The notes under the pieces: model-generated
The model's input: the letters and a program-made list of their open reading frames with translations, nothing else
Told to the model about the DNA's origin: nothing
The model's database searches: none
Made by a program: the position numbers and the translations under genes
Assembly (NCBI GenBank): GCA_900313675.1
Contig: OMSO01000007.1
Span: 1 to 60,590 of the forward strand
Origin: an uncultured Fibrobacter sp.
GTDB lineage: Bacteria; Fibrobacterota; Fibrobacteria; Fibrobacterales; Fibrobacteraceae
Reading direction: 5' to 3'
DNA length: 60,590 nucleotides
Shown: positions 17,698-26,454 of the stretch, piece after piece
How the letters are laid out: every line of letters begins with the position of its first letter
How positions within the stretch are numbered: position 1 is the stretch's first letter

Positions 17698-18381
17698 ATG
17701 GTCTGGATTGATATTGTCTGCTGTGTCATCATCGCGATATTCGCCCTGCTTGGGCTGTGGCATGGTCTTCTGAAGAGCATCTTTAAACTGGTTGCCTGGG
17801 TAGCAGGCCTGCTGGGAGCCTATTTTGCCACGGATGTCATCGGGAATTTTATCGCCACAAACCTGGAAATTGACGGACTGACCGTAAAAATCATCTGCGT
17901 CTGCGTCGGATTCCTGGTTCCCTTCTTGCTTTTCTCGTTCATCGGGCATTTTCTGCACAACATCGTCAAGGATTCCGCCATCAGCAGCGTGAACAGACTT
18001 CTCGGCGCGGGGCTCGGCGTTGTAAAAGCCCTAATACTCTGTTTCCTGTTCCTGACCATCATCCACCTGATTCCCGCCTCGGGCGGACTCAGGGACGCCC
18101 GCAACAATGCACTTTCGTACAGCGCCTATAGGTGGAGCCTAGAGACTATGGGAATCTCCTCTGAAGAGGTAGATATCATCGACATGGCCGAAAAGAAAGC
18201 CACCGAAATGGCGGACTCCGCCGTAGATGCCGCCAAGGAAGCAGCCGAAAAAGAAGCGGAGAAGGCTGTTGAAAATGCAAAGAAAGCGGCCAAGGACGCA
18301 GCCGTCAAGGCTGTAGAAGGATCAACAAAAGCAATGAATAAGGCGGCAGAGAAATCGGATTCAGCGGCTAGCAGCCTTTAA
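17698..18381 (+). CDS. CvpA family inner-membrane protein
   Basis: A 227-residue protein with four predicted membrane helices in the first 130 residues and the CvpA-like opening WIDIVCCVIIAIFALLGLWHGLLKSIFKLVAWVAGLL-type pattern. Residues about 155-227 form a charged Ala/Lys/Glu-rich amphipathic tail (repeats of AAEKEAEKAVENAKKAAKDA character) likely to be a long helix. CvpA proteins were named from colicin V production and are linked to envelope stress; their molecular function is not settled. Co-transcription with the kinase upstream makes it a possible partner or substrate, which is an inference. Confidence 0.75.
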   Translation: MVWIDIVCCVIIAIFALLGLWHGLLKSIFKLVAWVAGLLGAYFATDVIGNFIATNLEIDGLTVKIICVCVGFLVPFLLFSFIGHFLHNIVKDSAISSVNRLLGAGLGVVKALILCFLFLTIIHLIPASGGLRDARNNALSYSAYRWSLETMGISSEEVDIIDMAEKKATEMADSAVDAAKEAAEKEAEKAVENAKKAAKDAAVKAVEGSTKAMNKAAEKSDSAASSL

Positions 18382-18396
18382 TTCGAAAAGACCAAT

Positions 18397-18831
18397 TTAT
18401 CGTTTTTCGTCATCGGGGCCCTGGAGTTTTTCAAGCTTTCGCTCCAGCATAGCCTGAACTTCGGGAATCAGTTTGTCCTTGATTCGCTCCAAATAGAGGC
18501 ACTGGAGCTGTATCATGCGGTTACGGTGCCTGCAAGCGTGCTCCTGAATCCAGTGGCTTACCGCCGCCTGACGGTCCTGTATCTGGCTCTGCAGGCTCTG
18601 CTGAATGTATGTCCTCTGGACCTCCATGTAGCGCTGCATGTTGAAAGGCAAACGGTAAGTCCGGATAAACTGTTTGAGCTTGACCAACAGGGAAAGGTTT
18701 TCGCCCTTGTGTTCCTGTAGAAATTTCTGCAATTCGTCAAGATGGGCCTTAAAAAAGGGCACGATAGCTTTATCGTCTATCTGATAGAGCTCCAGCGCAT
18801 CTTGTTTCTTTGTAGCTTCGTCTACAGCCAT
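18397..18831 (-). CDS. Hypothetical helical protein
   Basis: A 144-residue, probably cytoplasmic protein with no signal peptide or membrane segment. It is rich in Gln, Lys, Glu and Arg with heptad-like leucines (LDELQKFLQEHKGENLSLLVKLKQF; LERIKDKLIPEVQAMLERKLEKLQ), so coiled-coil helices are likely. I do not recognise a family. It begins nine bases downstream of the U32 peptidase gene and is probably co-transcribed with it. It converges with the CvpA-like gene. Confidence 0.6.
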   Translation of the reverse strand: MAVDEATKKQDALELYQIDDKAIVPFFKAHLDELQKFLQEHKGENLSLLVKLKQFIRTYRLPFNMQRYMEVQRTYIQQSLQSQIQDRQAAVSHWIQEHACRHRNRMIQLQCLYLERIKDKLIPEVQAMLERKLEKLQGPDDEKR

Positions 18832-18840
18832 GGCAACAAT

Positions 18841-20169
18841 TTATGTATTTGTACCGGAATTTGGGCACGTCCGCTTAACAAAAAAGCCAAATTTTACATT
18901 TTTCAGAGAAAAGTCCCCACTATCTTGTATAAAGACCCTTCCTTCTGTGCCGGGATTCAGCCGGTCGGCGTCTTCGCCCCTGAAATTCTTCAACGATGAA
19001 ATTTTACAAAGGGACATCCCTTCGGGAGTCATGAACTCCAAGGAATCATCCATAGAGAATTGATTCTTCACATTCACGCGGAAAGAACGGCTCTGGGCGT
19101 CGTAATCCAAAATCTGGGCACAGACACAACCCGAGGGAGCATCCACGTGGGTGGACTCGTAGTTCTGGGGCAAAGGTCCTTTCAAAAATCCAGGCATGAA
19201 CCCGCGACCATCCACAAAATCCAAAGCATGACGGGCCTCTGTCAGGTCAGCAGGAGAAGAATTTTTCGATTCCAGAGCATTAACAGAAGCATCGATGGCC
19301 ATGCGGTAGGCCCGGACCACCTGGCTCAAATAATAGACCGAACGGGTGCGGCCCTCAATCTTGAAGGAATCCAGCCCGGCACGGACCAGCTCGGGCACAA
19401 CGTCCAAGGCGCACAGGTCCCGACTGCTCATGAAGTAGGTTCCCCAGGTGTCTTCGTCCAGAGCCACCGGCTGGAGTTCCGGCCGGTCGGTCCGCTGCAA
19501 GAAAAATTCTCCCTCGTGTTCCTTGTAGCCTTCGCACTGCGGGCCTTCGTTGGCGTAGAGCCGGTAAGGCATTCGGCAGCTGTTGTCGCAAGCGCCCTGG
19601 TTGGCATCACGCCTGGTCACCCAGTTCGAAAGCATGCAACGGCCCGACATGGCCATGCACACCGCCCCGTGGACAAAGACTTCCAGTTCCAGGTCAGGAA
19701 CCCGTTCCTTGATTTCAAGGATTTCGGACAACCGAAGTTCACGACTCAAGATAATGCGGCGAACCCCCAGGTCTTTCCAGAATGAGGCGGTCAAATAGTT
19801 GGTGGTGTTGGCCTGCACAGACAAATGAACTTCGGTCTGAGGAGAAACTTTCCGAAGCCAGCCTACGAAACCGGGATCTGCCACAATCAAAGCGTCCGGT
19901 TTCAATTCCAGTGCGGCAAGCAGAGCCTTTTGGAATGGTTCCACCTTGGTATTCCGGGGAATCACGTTACTGGTCAAGTAGAACTTTTTTCCCTGGCCGT
20001 GAACGTAAGCAACCCCCTCCGCCAGGTCATCCAGATTCTTGAAACCATTTTCGCGAGCCCGCAAAGAAAAAGAGGGCTGGCCTGCGTACACAGCATCGGC
20101 CCCGTAGGCCAAGGCGTATTTCATACGGGTTAAATCCCCCGCCGGTGCAAGCAATTCAGGCTTCTTCAT
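18841..20169 (-). CDS. U32 family peptidase-like protein (TrhP/YegQ-like)
   Basis: A 442-residue U32 protein. The family opening ELLAPAGDLTRMKYALAYGADAVYAG, the central SVQANTTN segment, and the signature HGAVCMAMSGRCMLSNW with downstream NQGACDNSCRMPY cysteines are present; FKIEGRTRS follows. Members with this architecture, such as TrhP, take part in prephenate-dependent hydroxylation of tRNA uridine 34, and other members act on 23S rRNA or in ubiquinone synthesis. Which role applies cannot be read from sequence. The C-terminal part includes the usual small beta-barrel. A CTAGGAT-type heptanucleotide array lies upstream. Confidence 0.85.
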   Translation of the reverse strand: MKKPELLAPAGDLTRMKYALAYGADAVYAGQPSFSLRARENGFKNLDDLAEGVAYVHGQGKKFYLTSNVIPRNTKVEPFQKALLAALELKPDALIVADPGFVGWLRKVSPQTEVHLSVQANTTNYLTASFWKDLGVRRIILSRELRLSEILEIKERVPDLELEVFVHGAVCMAMSGRCMLSNWVTRRDANQGACDNSCRMPYRLYANEGPQCEGYKEHEGEFFLQRTDRPELQPVALDEDTWGTYFMSSRDLCALDVVPELVRAGLDSFKIEGRTRSVYYLSQVVRAYRMAIDASVNALESKNSSPADLTEARHALDFVDGRGFMPGFLKGPLPQNYESTHVDAPSGCVCAQILDYDAQSRSFRVNVKNQFSMDDSLEFMTPEGMSLCKISSLKNFRGEDADRLNPGTEGRVFIQDSGDFSLKNVKFGFFVKRTCPNSGTNT

Positions 20170-20175
20170 ACAATA

Positions 20176-20217
20176 TCACTAGCCCCTAAATCCTAGATCC
20201 TAGCCCCTAACCTCTAA
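20176..20217. repeat. Heptanucleotide array after the Wzi-like gene
   Basis: Exactly six heptamers: TCACTAG, CCCCTAA, ATCCTAG, ATCCTAG, CCCCTAA, CCTCTAA. The array abuts the stop codon of the minus-strand gene ending at 20218. The arrays at 24843 and 26399 belong to the same CTAGGAT/ATCCTAG unit family. Confidence 0.85.
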
Positions 20218-21789
20218 TTACCACTTGAACCCGGCCCTCAGGTAAACCTTCTTGTCGTCGAATAACGTCACTTCGCCAAGGAAACTCACGAACTGTCCTT
20301 CGTAGCTCAGCGCAGGCGTCAGGGAGTAAAGCATTTCCGCACCGTCCAGATACTTCTTGTGGATCTTCATGTGGTTGTGAAGAGGAGTAGTATCGTTTAT
20401 GGCGCTGCCGTAGTCCGTGCCCTTCCAGAACCAGGTGTTCCGGATTCCTGCAAAGATGTGGTTATCCAAGCGGGCAAAGACGCTCCAATCTACCGTGCGG
20501 CTGTTGGGGCCGGCCTGGTTCCCGAGAGGGTAACCCAGGTGGGCCATCTGGGCCGTATTCTTTTCGAAGTGCCCATACACATAAGGCTCTATGCGGGCAT
20601 ATTCCGCAATGGTTCCCAATTCAAGCTTATGGCCCTTGAAATAAAAGTCGTGACCCGCCTGCAAGCCTGCCATCCAGGCCCACTTGGCCTCAATGTTATC
20701 ATTCTTGACCAGGCTCACTGGGCTTTCCATGTCATCCAGGAAAAATTCCGTATAGACACGCATGAACTGGAACAGGCGGTAGTTCAAGTCAAAAGCCAGA
20801 GCGCCGTTGTTGCTGTTTTCGGAATAGTTTCCCTTTTCCATAAACAAGGGCGCCGTCGGCACAAAGAGCCAAGGCTTCATGTTGTCGTAAAGCACCGTCA
20901 GTTCGCTGATGCCGATGGTGGCTTCCCCTACGGCCAGTTCGTAACGATGGCCGAACAGGTTTCGCGTGTCGTCCTTGTTTTTCATGCTCATGCTGTTGTT
21001 GTAAACACGCAAGTCCGCATAAAAGCTGATAACGCGCAAGGGGCCAAACCGCATGTCCATGGCAAGCATGTTGTACGGGAGAGCAAACTGGTTCAGGGTC
21101 AGGTTGTTATAATAACCGGGTCCCCAGTGCATCACGTCGCGTCCCAGATCAATGCGCAGCCAATCGTAATTGAATCCGAAATGAGTGCGGTAGCGGGCGT
21201 AGCTCGCATACTCCACGCCCGAATTATTTTCTTCTTTCTGGACCTCTACAAACTCCCGGTCAAAAGACTTTGGCGTTGCCGCCGTGTGGGACTCGTCATA
21301 GATGCGGGCGTCCAGCACAAAGTCCACGGAGTCTGCATAGCCACGCATGTAGATACCGCCGTCGATTCCAGGCCAAATAGTATCGCCAAGGGATTCTCCC
21401 CCACGATAGTCGATACCGCCCACCACGCTGGTGGCTAGCGCTATACGGGGGGCACGAGCACGACAAGAATCCAAGTACGCCGCAGAATCAGTACCCAAAT
21501 GTCCAGAAATCATCGCACCGCAAGCGTTGTCGTAATAGAGTAACGCATTCCGTTCCGTCTTCACGAAGTTCTTCTGGAATGTCGTATCCCGGCGGGGGTA
21601 CGCAAAGGACTGGGGCATGTCCCCCGTGGTCAAGCGGTGGTACTCGAACAGGAGCGGTGCCGTTTCCAAAAGTTTCAGATTCCGATGATGGTCAGGCCCT
21701 AGCACAGGAGACGCAGACCACGCTACCCCGGCGGTTGCCGACAACAGCGCAACCGCAATAAAAGACCGTTTAATGTTTTTCAAGAACAT
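20218..21789 (-). CDS. Outer-membrane beta-barrel, capsule-assembly Wzi-like
   Basis: A 523-residue protein with an N-terminal signal peptide ending near AWSA, then alternating amphipathic strands and a C-terminal aromatic/Trp end (AGFKW), typical of an outer-membrane barrel. The segment IDLGRDVMHWGPGYYNNLTLNQF matches the GR...WGPG motif of Wzi/capsule-assembly proteins. Wzi binds group I capsule at the surface of E. coli; here no capsule genes are adjacent, so the ligand is unknown. ATG at 21789 was taken over a TTG one codon upstream. The following gene on the strand is a lipoprotein whose stop lies 13 bases upstream, so the two are probably one transcript. Confidence 0.72.
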   Translation of the reverse strand: MFLKNIKRSFIAVALLSATAGVAWSASPVLGPDHHRNLKLLETAPLLFEYHRLTTGDMPQSFAYPRRDTTFQKNFVKTERNALLYYDNACGAMISGHLGTDSAAYLDSCRARAPRIALATSVVGGIDYRGGESLGDTIWPGIDGGIYMRGYADSVDFVLDARIYDESHTAATPKSFDREFVEVQKEENNSGVEYASYARYRTHFGFNYDWLRIDLGRDVMHWGPGYYNNLTLNQFALPYNMLAMDMRFGPLRVISFYADLRVYNNSMSMKNKDDTRNLFGHRYELAVGEATIGISELTVLYDNMKPWLFVPTAPLFMEKGNYSENSNNGALAFDLNYRLFQFMRVYTEFFLDDMESPVSLVKNDNIEAKWAWMAGLQAGHDFYFKGHKLELGTIAEYARIEPYVYGHFEKNTAQMAHLGYPLGNQAGPNSRTVDWSVFARLDNHIFAGIRNTWFWKGTDYGSAINDTTPLHNHMKIHKKYLDGAEMLYSLTPALSYEGQFVSFLGEVTLFDDKKVYLRAGFKW

Positions 21790-21802
21790 CAACTATCGAG
21801 TC

Positions 21803-22993
21803 TTATTCTTCGTAAACAGGCACTTCCCATGCCTTAGGCATTGCAGGAGAGCACTTGTCCGAATGATTGTAGGTGAAGCCCTTTTCGGAGATGCCTGTCA
21901 CATTTCCCTTAATGGCGCTAGCGCACTTGCGTTCGTCGGCCTTAAGCATCTTTTCGACCTTCAGGAGCAGCACGTCACCATAAACATCCCAGGCTCCAGA
22001 CTTGTTCTCGTTCATGCCGGCATTGGCAACCAGGGTGTACTGCATGGGGGCCTTCAAGTTGAATTCCCAATCCGTGTTGGTAGACTTGTCCAAAGTAGCC
22101 CAGTCACCCTTCAAAGAGGCCACGTCCACGTCGGAGTACTTGAAATCGGACTTGACGCACTTGGAATTACCACGGATCGAATCCATGGACGCCGTAACCT
22201 GGCGGGTCATCATGGCCAGGTCTGCACCGGTGGCAAACTTGGACACAAAGAAGGTGTAGCCCCTGTAGGTATCCACATAGCCGGCATTCCAGGACACCGT
22301 ATCCTTGCCTACGACACGTTCCATAATGTAACGACCCTTGTAGAAACTATAGACCTGAGTCGTATCGTTGCCAGCAACTGTGCAAGCCAGGCGCTTTTTC
22401 TCAAAGTTTGCGGCATCGGTGACCAAAGACTGGTCAGCCTTCAACTGTTCCACCTCAGCCTCGGCAAAATCACCCTTATCCACACGATACATCAGCTTGT
22501 CGCCGTTCACGATAAACGACAGTTCCATATCCTTCGAGGACTTCATGATATCCTTCAGAATCTTGTTGGTGGCGATTTTTTCGTCCAAGACCAGGGGATC
22601 CATGGTGTTGGAAGAATTCATCTTGATAATGCCATCCTTGAAATCAGACGTAATCAACAGCAGGGCCAAATGAGGGTTACCGTTGGATTCGTCGATTCCC
22701 CAAAGGGAGAACATGCCGTTCTTAGAGCCGGTGCCCAAGTGGAATGTTTCACCCTTGATTTTTACGAGGTAGTACTTTTTAAGGTCATCCAGGGTTGCTG
22801 CCCTCGCCCCTTCGGGCCAACTCGGGTCCTTGTATTCCGCCGAAGAAGAAGACACATCCGTAGAATCCTCCACGCTAGAAGAGGATTCATCCGTCTCCTG
22901 GTCCACGCTGTTACCGGAACTGCTGTCATCGCCGCAGGCAGCGAAGAAAAGGGCCAAGGCAAAACCGCCAGCCAATAAAAAAGACTTCTTCAT
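21803..22993 (-). CDS. Fibrobacter-type lipoprotein of unknown function
   Basis: A 396-residue predicted lipoprotein: signal peptide MKKSFLLAGGFALALFF, lipobox FAAC, then GDDSSSGNS and further Ser/Glu/Asp-rich linker to about residue 45. The globular part has no motif I recognise; it contains four scattered cysteines that could form disulphides. ATG at 22993 has GAGG upstream and begins at the signal peptide. It precedes the Wzi-like barrel by 13 bases, so lipoprotein and barrel are likely co-expressed and may act together at the outer membrane. Confidence 0.7.
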   Translation of the reverse strand: MKKSFLLAGGFALALFFAACGDDSSSGNSVDQETDESSSSVEDSTDVSSSSAEYKDPSWPEGARAATLDDLKKYYLVKIKGETFHLGTGSKNGMFSLWGIDESNGNPHLALLLITSDFKDGIIKMNSSNTMDPLVLDEKIATNKILKDIMKSSKDMELSFIVNGDKLMYRVDKGDFAEAEVEQLKADQSLVTDAANFEKKRLACTVAGNDTTQVYSFYKGRYIMERVVGKDTVSWNAGYVDTYRGYTFFVSKFATGADLAMMTRQVTASMDSIRGNSKCVKSDFKYSDVDVASLKGDWATLDKSTNTDWEFNLKAPMQYTLVANAGMNENKSGAWDVYGDVLLLKVEKMLKADERKCASAIKGNVTGISEKGFTYNHSDKCSPAMPKAWEVPVYEE

Positions 22994-23030
22994 AAAAACC
23001 TCGCTTTTTGCATAAAGATAAACACTAAAC

Positions 23031-23055
23031 AAAAAAGGGAGGGCGAAGCTCCCTT
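23031..23055 (-). terminator. Terminator after dnaA
   Basis: On the minus strand AAGGGAG / CTCCCTT closes over a 7-base loop and is followed by a T run. Confidence 0.7.
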
Positions 23056-23090
23056 AAAACAAGCCGAAAAAAGGCCAAAATCGCCAAAAA

Positions 23091-24581
23091 TCAGCTTTCC
23101 AGCAGGTAACGGATGTCCTCGACACGACGTTTGAGGCCTGCATCCTTGGAGAGCTGTTCCACGATAGAATTGATGGACGAAATCACCGTAGAATAATCCC
23201 TATGGAAGGCCTCACCGATGTTCTTGAGGGATTCCGTCGTAAGTTCCCGGCACAGGTACATGGCCACCTTCCGCGGGATAGACGCACCTGCGTCTTGCCG
23301 CTTGGAGCAGAGCACCCGAGGTTCGACGGAAAACACGGCGGCAACGGACTCCAGGATGTTATCCACCGTAAGGATGGTGTTCGCACCGGACTTGGGCGCC
23401 GAATGCATCCGCTTCACGTTGGCAAGGTTCAGCTCCACGTTGTTGAGCACATGCATGGCCCGAAGCCAGTTCATGAGACCTTCGATAATGCGAACGTTCG
23501 CCCTGGGCTGAATCGCCAGGTAGCGGCAAATCTCTTCACGGTCGGATTCCACAAAGGGAATACCCTCGGACATCTTGCGGATAAGAGCCATACGGGTGTT
23601 GAAGTCCGGTTCTGCAAGCCCTACGCCCACACAGTTTTCCAGCGGGTTCAGCAGGTCCGCCGTCAGTTCGTGAGACAGGGAATTCTTCTCGGGCTTTTCA
23701 CCTGCCGAAAGTTTCTTGAACTTGGAAGGATGGCAGTCGCAGCTGAGCACCACCTGACGGCCCATGCGGCTCATATACTTGATGAGCATGGACAGGCGTT
23801 CCTGACTCTTGAGGCCGTTCTTCAGAAGCTGGATATCATCAAGCAAGAGAACATCGCAATGCTCGTAAATGTCCGAAAATTTTTGTTTGAGCTCGTTTAC
23901 CTTTCCCCAATCCTTTGCCTTGGCGGCATCGCCAATGGCCGAATAATCCCGCAAAAAATCATAGGCCTGACGGTAAAGGATTCTAAGTTCCGGGCGGGTT
24001 TTCTGGAGGCTTGAGGCAATGGACTGGAGCAGGTGGGTCTTACCAAGGCCCGGTGCCCCGTAAACCAGAAGTAGGTTCATGGCCGCATCGCCCGGATGTT
24101 CCACGATGGTCTGGCAGGCCTTGAGGGCCGTAAAGTTGCATTCACCTTCGATAAAATTATCGAAGGTGTACTTTTCGTACAAATTAAAATTTTCTTTCGG
24201 TTTCTTGGCAGGCTGCTGTGCAGATGCCCGAGCCTTGGCAGCGAGAATACGGCGCTCCACCTCTTTGGATATCTGGACCGCCGTGGCCGAGGGGGCAGCA
24301 TCGGCAGGGGTTTCATTCAACACGCGGACCTTGTAATCCACAAAGTCACTGCCATATACAGAGGCAAAAGTCTTGCGGAGCAAGGCGCCATAATGGCTGT
24401 TGAGCCAAGTCTCCCTGAAGCTGTCGGGGACCGTCAAGCAGACATAGCCTTCACAAAATCCATCAAAACCAACGGCATCAAAAAAGGCGGCGCCAAACTC
24501 GGAGCATTCCTCGCGGACAAGGGCCATGGCCCGCGCCCAGGGGGAGCCGTTTTCATCTAATAAATAAGCAATGTTATCCAC
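23091..24581 (-). CDS. dnaA: Chromosomal replication initiator DnaA
   Basis: A 496-residue DnaA with all four domains: domain I (about 1-90), a short linker, AAA+ domain with Walker A GAPGLGKT at 175-182 and Walker B LLLDDIQ at 245-251, sensor motifs, and domain IV with the signature CRELTTESLKNIGEAFHRDYSTV for DnaA-box binding. It opens the origin and regulates its own gene in other bacteria. The start is GTG at 24581, and a perfect DnaA box covers it, implying autoregulation. The gene is not next to dnaN, recF or rpmH, the usual arrangement, but between a lipoprotein and a PTS gene. Confidence 0.95.
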   Translation of the reverse strand: MDNIAYLLDENGSPWARAMALVREECSEFGAAFFDAVGFDGFCEGYVCLTVPDSFRETWLNSHYGALLRKTFASVYGSDFVDYKVRVLNETPADAAPSATAVQISKEVERRILAAKARASAQQPAKKPKENFNLYEKYTFDNFIEGECNFTALKACQTIVEHPGDAAMNLLLVYGAPGLGKTHLLQSIASSLQKTRPELRILYRQAYDFLRDYSAIGDAAKAKDWGKVNELKQKFSDIYEHCDVLLLDDIQLLKNGLKSQERLSMLIKYMSRMGRQVVLSCDCHPSKFKKLSAGEKPEKNSLSHELTADLLNPLENCVGVGLAEPDFNTRMALIRKMSEGIPFVESDREEICRYLAIQPRANVRIIEGLMNWLRAMHVLNNVELNLANVKRMHSAPKSGANTILTVDNILESVAAVFSVEPRVLCSKRQDAGASIPRKVAMYLCRELTTESLKNIGEAFHRDYSTVISSINSIVEQLSKDAGLKRRVEDIRYLLES

Positions 24582-24582
24582 A
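24574..24582 (+). promoter_or_regulatory. Perfect DnaA box over the dnaA start codon
   Basis: TTATCCACA on the plus strand is TGTGGATAA on the dnaA strand, with GTG as the start codon. DnaA binding here would block initiation of translation or early transcription. Confidence 0.75.
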
Positions 24583-24842
24583 GTTTTCCAAACACAAAAA
24601 GAGGGTCAAACAAAATCGTTCACCAAAATTAAATAAAACATACGAAAAAGAGATTTTTCGCTGAAAATTTTTCAAAAATCGCTATTTTCTGCTAAAAAAG
24701 GGCAATTTTTTGTTATGCCCCGTCTATGTCCGTTTCTCTCCGAAAAACACCCTTTTTACACCCTTGATAATCAAAACCACATCCCTATGGTTTTCACAAG
24801 TTATCAACATATTTTTTTTCAGGGATGTCTTGACAAAAAAAT
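24583..24842. other. AT-rich dnaA upstream region, possible origin or dnaA promoter
   Basis: About 260 gene-free bases, distinctly AT-rich, with A/T runs and a near-consensus DnaA box TTATCAACA at 24803-24811 in addition to the perfect box at 24574. No further boxes were found by eye, so this could be only the dnaA control region; oriC is a possibility, not a conclusion. Confidence 0.35.
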
Positions 24843-24877
24843 AGAGATTAGGATCTAGGATCTAGAGATTAGAGTAA
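24843..24877. repeat. Heptanucleotide array after the PTS IIA gene
   Basis: Five heptamers: AGAGATT, AGGATCT, AGGATCT, AGAGATT, AGAGTAA. It ends eight bases from the stop codon of the minus-strand gene and has the same unit (complement) as the array at 20176. Confidence 0.8.
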
Positions 24878-24885
24878 AAAATCAA

Positions 24886-25323
24886 TCACTGGTCTCTAAA
24901 TAGTTCTTCTAGGGAATCAGAACTTTCGCAGGCGAGCGCCTGAGACTTCCACGCAGGATTGAGCAGCAACTTCGCTACACCCGCAATGGCAACCGTATGG
25001 GCTGTAGCCGATTCCGCCGGGGACAAGAGCAGGCACAGGAACTGTGCCGTTTCTCCGCGGGGAGTAGAAACGCCCTGGATTTCGGGAGCGACGGCAAATG
25101 CCATCAGGGGCGATTCAAGCCCAGAAATTCTCGTATGGGGCAACAGAAGGCCAGACCCCATGTAGATTCCCTCCCCTATCCGCTTTTCCACGGCCTTCCA
25201 GGCGGACAGGGCATCAAAGGGAACTCCCGCATTCACAAGGCCCTCAAAGGCAAAACCCAGCGCTTTCTGAAAAGCAACCGGTTCCTTATAGACTTGCGTA
25301 TAAGCGGGGATCAGGGAACTCAA
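24886..25323 (-). CDS. PTS EIIA type-2 (PtsN-like) domain protein
   Basis: A 145-residue single-domain protein of the fructose/nitrogen-PTS EIIA fold. GSGLLLPHTRISGLESPLMAFAV contains the phosphorylatable histidine (PHTR), and LLLSPAESATAHTVAIAGVAKLLL matches the conserved second half. EIIA proteins accept phosphate from HPr and either pass it to a sugar permease or, in PtsN, act as regulators. No permease is adjacent. Its start codon overlaps the stop region of the upstream kinase by four bases, implying translational coupling. Confidence 0.8.
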   Translation of the reverse strand: MSSLIPAYTQVYKEPVAFQKALGFAFEGLVNAGVPFDALSAWKAVEKRIGEGIYMGSGLLLPHTRISGLESPLMAFAVAPEIQGVSTPRGETAQFLCLLLSPAESATAHTVAIAGVAKLLLNPAWKSQALACESSDSLEELFRDQ

Positions 25324-26336
25324 AGGAGAACACGCTCCATGAAGGAGAACACCTGGGAATCCGTGGCCTTGGCGATGTTCCGGAATTCCGAGAAAACAGA
25401 ACGCAGCTGTTTCTTGCCAGGCTCAATATACTGCTCGAACTTCTGGATACCCTTGGTCTTGGATAGGAAGCAATAGGCACCCAGGGCTTGCATCACGCGC
25501 TGGAGGCTTGCATGGATAAAGCTTTCCCAGGCATCTTCCTTGGTGTAAATCTTTGCGCCCTTGTACTGGAACCGCCAGTATTCAAAGAAGTCCTTCACCA
25601 TGTCTAACGGCAGACCCACGTAGGGGTCCCAAAGGAGGGACGCAATATCGTAGAACATGGAGCCGCGACGCGCCCCCTGATAATCCACGAATACGATTTC
25701 GGAGTTGGGGCGGATCATGATGTTCTGGCTCTGGAAATCCCGGTGCATCAGCACCTTGGTCTGGGCATCTACGGAAACCGCCAGGAGGGAATAGAAATTA
25801 CGGACGTAATCGGGAATGTCGTCAATTCCGCAGTGGGCCTTCAGGTAATTGTCGGTGAAGTAATCCGTTTCCCACTTGAGGGCGGCAAAGTCAAAGCGGC
25901 GAAGCCACAGGTCCGTGTGGGAACTGAACAGAGACTGGGACGCGTTCTGCCAGTGAATCAAGGCCTCTATTACCTCGGGGTAGAGAATGCGGACACTGCC
26001 GGACTGAGGCTTGTCGGGAGACACATCGTCCAGAAGGCGACGGTTTCCCAAGTCCTCCTGCAAGATCTGGGCAGAATTTTCGTCGACGCTGAACAACTTC
26101 GGTACCGGAAGGCCTTCTGCCTTGAACACCTGGGAATATTCCACGAACTTCTTGAAATCGTCGTTTACTTCGGCGGAGACCTGCAGCACGGAGGAACGCT
26201 CGCCAGAAGAAATCCGGTAGTAGCGGCGGCCCGAACCAGCCCCTGCAATAGATTCTACAGAAAAATCGTCGGCATAGCCATGGGAGCCGAGATAGCCCTT
26301 AATCTTTTCGGAAATTTTCAATTCTTCACCATTCAT
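25320..26336 (-). CDS. Aminoglycoside-phosphotransferase-fold kinase (AmgK-like)
   Basis: A 338-residue protein with the APH kinase fold: GSGRRYYRI near the N-terminus as the nucleotide loop, catalytic HRDFQSQNIMI and metal-binding FVDYQGARRGSMFYDIASLLWDPYV. This combination resembles COG3178 kinases such as AmgK, the anomeric N-acetylmuramate/N-acetylglucosamine kinase of cell-wall recycling. The role here is inferred from that similarity; no MurU partner is adjacent. It overlaps the PTS IIA gene by four bases, so phosphotransfer and sugar phosphorylation may be linked. Confidence 0.75.
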   Translation of the reverse strand: MNGEELKISEKIKGYLGSHGYADDFSVESIAGAGSGRRYYRISSGERSSVLQVSAEVNDDFKKFVEYSQVFKAEGLPVPKLFSVDENSAQILQEDLGNRRLLDDVSPDKPQSGSVRILYPEVIEALIHWQNASQSLFSSHTDLWLRRFDFAALKWETDYFTDNYLKAHCGIDDIPDYVRNFYSLLAVSVDAQTKVLMHRDFQSQNIMIRPNSEIVFVDYQGARRGSMFYDIASLLWDPYVGLPLDMVKDFFEYWRFQYKGAKIYTKEDAWESFIHASLQRVMQALGAYCFLSKTKGIQKFEQYIEPGKKQLRSVFSEFRNIAKATDSQVFSFMERVLL

Positions 26337-26398
26337 GGTATAGAATATACTTTATCCAGAGGGAAAAAGCCAATAATTATTGTGAAAAAAGGTTCTTT

Positions 26399-26454
26399 TC
26401 CCTAGTCCCTAAATTCTAGACCCTAGCCCCTAGATCCTAATCCCTAGACCCTAA
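26399..26454. repeat. Heptanucleotide array overlapping the ahbC-like stop codon
   Basis: Eight heptamers of the form NYYCTAR, for example TCCCTAG, TCCCTAA, ATTCTAG, ACCCTAG. The last 11 bases overlap the end of the minus-strand gene, so its final codons and TAG stop are read from the array. Confidence 0.85.

Noticed and set aside
6412..18900. Shared 13-mer GCCAAATTTTACA near 6415 and 18888
   Set aside because: Only two occurrences, one upstream of a pilin and one inside the end of the U32 gene; chance similarity in AT-rich text is likely.
24583..24842. Confident oriC call
   Set aside because: Only one perfect and one near-perfect DnaA box were seen and no skew can be computed from this window.
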